The notes under the pieces: generated by a model | Seen by the model: only the letters and a program-made list of their open reading frames with translations | The model's database searches: none | What the model was told of the DNA's origin: nothing | Origin: Mycobacterium asiaticum | Lineage (GTDB): Bacteria; Actinomycetota; Actinomycetes; Mycobacteriales; Mycobacteriaceae | DNA length: 64,000 nucleotides | Direction of reading: 5' to 3' | Assembly: GCF_001673365.1 (NCBI RefSeq) | Contig: NZ_LZLS01000023.1 | Coordinates: 62,001-126,000 of the forward strand | In this document: positions 61,712 to 64,000 of the stretch, in pieces | How positions within the stretch are numbered: the stretch's first letter is position 1 | Layout of the letters: the number at the start of each line of letters is the position of its first letter | Translations under genes and position numbers: made by a program

Positions 61712-62116
61712 GATGCCGCCGACCTTGTCGATGCGGATGCGGGTGAGGAACCCCGGAGGTGCATCGGCGGGCGGAAACACGTTCGGGTCGGACAGCGTTT
61801 GCGCGAGTTCCTTGAGCAGTTGCGGCGCGCCGCCCTCGACGACACGGGCGGTTCCGTTGATGGCAAGGTATGGCCGCATCGCTCCGTGCGGGTCGTCGGT
61901 TGACACGACGGTGATGGCAACGCGGGAATCATTGCGCACATTGCGCACCTTCTTGTGTTCACCGAGGTGTGCGGTGACCAGTTCGTCGCCGTCCGGCGTG
62001 GACTGCAGCGCGACCCAAACCAGACTGACCTGCGGGCTGCCGTCGGGATTGAGGGTGACCAACGTGGCGTCGGCACCCCCGCCAATGAATTCGCGTGCTG
62101 CGTCGTTGAGCTTCAT
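61697..62116 (-). CDS. PPOX-class F420-dependent oxidoreductase-like protein
   Basis: The 139-aa product has the split-barrel pattern: VTLNPDGSPQVSLVWVAL near residue 20, HKKVRNVRNDSRVAITVV near residue 54 and YLAINGTARVVEGG. Mycobacterial members bind F420 or FMN. Its last codons lie in a 12-bp tandem repeat. Divergent from an LLM gene, with the palindrome GGAATTAATTCC in the gap. Confidence 0.9.
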   Translation of the reverse strand: MKLNDAAREFIGGGADATLVTLNPDGSPQVSLVWVALQSTPDGDELVTAHLGEHKKVRNVRNDSRVAITVVSTDDPHGAMRPYLAINGTARVVEGGAPQLLKELAQTLSDPNVFPPADAPPGFLTRIRIDKVGGIGPWS

Positions 62117-62139
62117 GCGTTGTTCTACCGCGACGGCGC

Positions 62140-62151
62140 GGAATTAATTCC
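62140..62151. promoter_or_regulatory. GGAATTAATTCC palindrome between F420 enzyme genes
   Basis: A perfect 12-bp palindrome lies 24 bp upstream of the PPOX start (62116) and 50 bp before the LLM start (62202). It may be an operator shared by both. Confidence 0.45.
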
Positions 62152-62201
62152 CACCGAGGCGTGTTCGTGGCAAAGTGGTCGCGACGAAATGAGGAGCAAG
62201 C

Positions 62202-63026
62202 ATGCGCTTCGGGGTTCTGACATTTGTCACCGACGAGGGCATCGGTCCGGCCGAACTCGGTACGGCATTGGAGCAGCGCGGTTTTGATTCGCTGTTCGTG
62301 GCCGAGCACACCCACATTCCGGTCAAACATGACAGCCAGTATCCGAGTGGCGGCCCGATTCCACGCAAGTACTATCGCGCGCTGGATCCGTTTGTGGCGT
62401 TGACGGCGGCCGCCGTGAACACCGAGAGGCTGGTGTTGGGCACCGGCATTGCGCTGGTCCCGGAACGGGATCCGATCGTGACGGCCAAGGAGGTCGCGTC
62501 GTTGGATCTGGTGTCGGGTGGGCGATTCGTGTTCGGCGTCGGCGTGGGCTGGCTGCGTGAGGAGATTGCCAACCACGGTGTCGACCCAGCGGTACGCGGC
62601 CGGGTGGCCGATGAGCGACTGCGCGCCATGATCGAGATTTGGACTCGCGAAGAATCCGAATTCCACGGCAAGCACGTCGATTTCGATCCGATCTACAGTT
62701 GGCCGAAGCCGGTCACCAAACCCCATCCGCCGCTGTACGTGGGCGGCGGTCCGGCCAGCTTCAAGCGCATTGCCGCGCTGAATGCCGGTTGGATCGCGAT
62801 TACGCCGGCGCCGGAGTGGCTGGCCGGCCCACTGCAGGAACTGCGCGCCCTTGCCGGTGACGACGTGCCGGTGACCGTTTGCCAATGGGGGGATGCGACG
62901 GCCGAATTGCTAACGGAGTATGCCTCTTTGGGCGTTGAGCGGGTGCTGTTGGACCTCGATACGGCACCGCGCGATCAGACGCTGCGGCGCCTGGACGAGC
63001 TGGCCGAGCTGGCGAAACTGGGTTAG
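62202..63026 (+). CDS. LLM-class F420-dependent oxidoreductase
   Basis: The 274-aa product has FVAEHTHIPVKHDSQYP near residue 30, VLGTGIALVPERDPIVTAKEVASLD and GVGVGWLREEI, the pattern of F420-dependent luciferase-like enzymes. It ends four bases before the convergent P450 gene. Substrate unknown. Confidence 0.9.
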   Translation: MRFGVLTFVTDEGIGPAELGTALEQRGFDSLFVAEHTHIPVKHDSQYPSGGPIPRKYYRALDPFVALTAAAVNTERLVLGTGIALVPERDPIVTAKEVASLDLVSGGRFVFGVGVGWLREEIANHGVDPAVRGRVADERLRAMIEIWTREESEFHGKHVDFDPIYSWPKPVTKPHPPLYVGGGPASFKRIAALNAGWIAITPAPEWLAGPLQELRALAGDDVPVTVCQWGDATAELLTEYASLGVERVLLDLDTAPRDQTLRRLDELAELAKLG

Positions 63027-63030
63027 CACC

Positions 63031-64000
63031 TCAGACCACAATGCGCAGGCGCTCCCAACCGCGCACCGTCGACGTCGGTGCGAGCCTGAGGCTGTCGTAG
63101 TCCACTTCCCATTCGGGCCACCGGTTGAGCAACTCGTCAAGCGCCACCCGGCCCTCCAGACGGGCCAGGTTCGCCCCGAGGCAGTAGTGCACGCCCTTGC
63201 CGAATGTCAGGTGCGAGATGTTGTCGCGGTGAATGTTGAAAACGTCAGGGTCCTTGTACCGCAACGGATCTCGGTTAGCCGCTCCGAAAAGCAGCAATAC
63301 CGCGCTGCCGGCCGGCACCGTGGTGCCGTAGAGCTCGAAATCACGCAGCGTGTACCGCCCGACATGGGGACCGGTGGGCTCGAAGCGCAATGTCTCGTCG
63401 ACCGCACGCGTCAGCAGCGAGCGGTCCTGCTCGATTTCGCGGCGCTGGTCGGGATGCTCGGCGAGCACCTTGGCCAGCCATCCGATCAGCCGTCCCGTCG
63501 TCTCGTTACCCGCGCCCGCGACCACCTGGGTGTAGTGCAGCACCTCCTTGCGGTTGAGCTTCCTGGTGACGCCATGCTCGTCTTCGAATTCGACATTGAG
63601 CAGCGCGGTCATCAAGTCGTCGGACGGGTTTTTGGCGCGCCAGTCCACATAGTCGGCGTAGATGCGTCCGTCGGCGATCGCGTCGGGATTGGCCACCTTC
63701 ATCGGCGCGCCGGCCTTGGTGCGCAAGTTGGCGTCGTTGGCGTCGCGCACCCCGATCTGTTCGTCTTCGGGGATGCCCAGCAGCATGCCGATCACGCGCA
63801 TCGGCATCATCGACGCGAGTTCGGAGATGATGTCGAACCCGTCCGAACCGACCAGCGGGTCAAGGCACCGGACACAGTACCGGCGGATCTGGTCCTCGAT
63901 CGCGGCCATCCGTCGCGGCGTGAACACCCGGGACATGACGCCGCGCAACATGGTGTGTTTGGGCGGATCTTCGAACATCATCACACCGGGCGGCATCGGA
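63031..64000 (-). CDS. Cytochrome P450, C-terminal part (cut by window edge)
   Basis: The visible 323 codons contain the I-helix AGAGNETTGRLIGWLA, the K-helix ExxR in ETLRFEP and the heme loop FGKGVHYCLGANLARLEG. The frame is open to the window end, and the first visible part (FEDPPKHTMLRGVMSRVFTPRR) is the usual C-helix region, so about 80-100 residues are missing. Mycobacterial P450s of this type often act on sterols or fatty compounds. Confidence 0.92.
   Translation of the reverse strand, partial: PMPPGVMMFEDPPKHTMLRGVMSRVFTPRRMAAIEDQIRRYCVRCLDPLVGSDGFDIISELASMMPMRVIGMLLGIPEDEQIGVRDANDANLRTKAGAPMKVANPDAIADGRIYADYVDWRAKNPSDDLMTALLNVEFEDEHGVTRKLNRKEVLHYTQVVAGAGNETTGRLIGWLAKVLAEHPDQRREIEQDRSLLTRAVDETLRFEPTGPHVGRYTLRDFELYGTTVPAGSAVLLLFGAANRDPLRYKDPDVFNIHRDNISHLTFGKGVHYCLGANLARLEGRVALDELLNRWPEWEVDYDSLRLAPTSTVRGWERLRIVV

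Overview
The window looks like chromosomal DNA of a Mycobacterium, probably a slow grower. It is GC-rich. It carries two PE-family genes with YxxxE secretion signals, a mycobacterial-type Ser/Thr kinase, LppP/LprE-like and DUF732 secreted proteins, a mycofactocin-type SDR, four F420-dependent enzymes, two P450s, two AveC-like genes and seven TetR regulators. The genus call is inference from gene content. I see no rRNA, tRNA, CRISPR array, insertion sequence, integrase or phage genes.

Layout. 1-3148: a secreted protein cut by the left edge, an NAD-dependent reductase, a crotonase and a steroid-5-alpha-reductase-like membrane protein. 3395-9571: a MoxR ATPase and a CoxE-like VWA protein converge on a molybdenum-hydroxylase operon (FAD, [2Fe-2S] and large subunits). 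9650-15998: a zinc-ribbon membrane protein, an M13 lipoprotein peptidase, a receptor-like kinase and two divergent PE genes, one fused to a lipase domain. 15999-16346 holds a tandem hairpin repeat. 16347-29527: SDR, a 717-residue orphan, two HIBADH-like reductases, PhyH, a beta-lactamase-fold lipoprotein, a run of minus-strand genes (DUF2855, VOC, P450, TetR, M15 peptidase) and an SRPBCC/TetR pair. 29553-34373: a TetR facing a small peptide plus AveC-like gene, two cell-wall or secreted proteins, and an MpaB-like protein between two homologous small membrane proteins. 34467-41499: HxlR regulator with acyl-CoA-dehydrogenase-like and LLM genes, a universal stress protein, and a Rieske oxygenase operon with two DapB-like proteins. 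41535-47158: mainly conserved proteins, including SelO and a hemerythrin-like protein.

The most unusual region is 47288-57736. A plus-strand operon (AveC-like, NorQ-like AAA+, NorD-like VWA, epimerase) meets a seven-gene minus-strand operon. That operon holds a multi-pass membrane protein, a 32-aa membrane peptide, a second NorD/NorQ pair, a 42-aa membrane peptide, a paralogue of the membrane protein and a 143-aa single-pass protein. Genes within each operon mostly overlap or nearly touch. A TetR gene at one end has matching TGACT-N2-AGTCA palindromes on both sides. NorQ/NorD and MoxR/VWA pairs are known as assembly or activation chaperones of metalloenzymes, so I infer a chaperone-activated membrane enzyme complex, possibly acting on isoprenoid or polyketide-like lipids. 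Its substrate cannot be read from the sequence.

57817-64000 returns to F420 and lipid enzymes: two LLM oxidoreductases, a PPOX-type protein, a DUF732 protein, a patatin-like phospholipase and a P450 cut by the right edge. Several intergenic palindromes beside TetR or HxlR genes suggest that many of these small units are controlled by their own ligand-responsive repressors.
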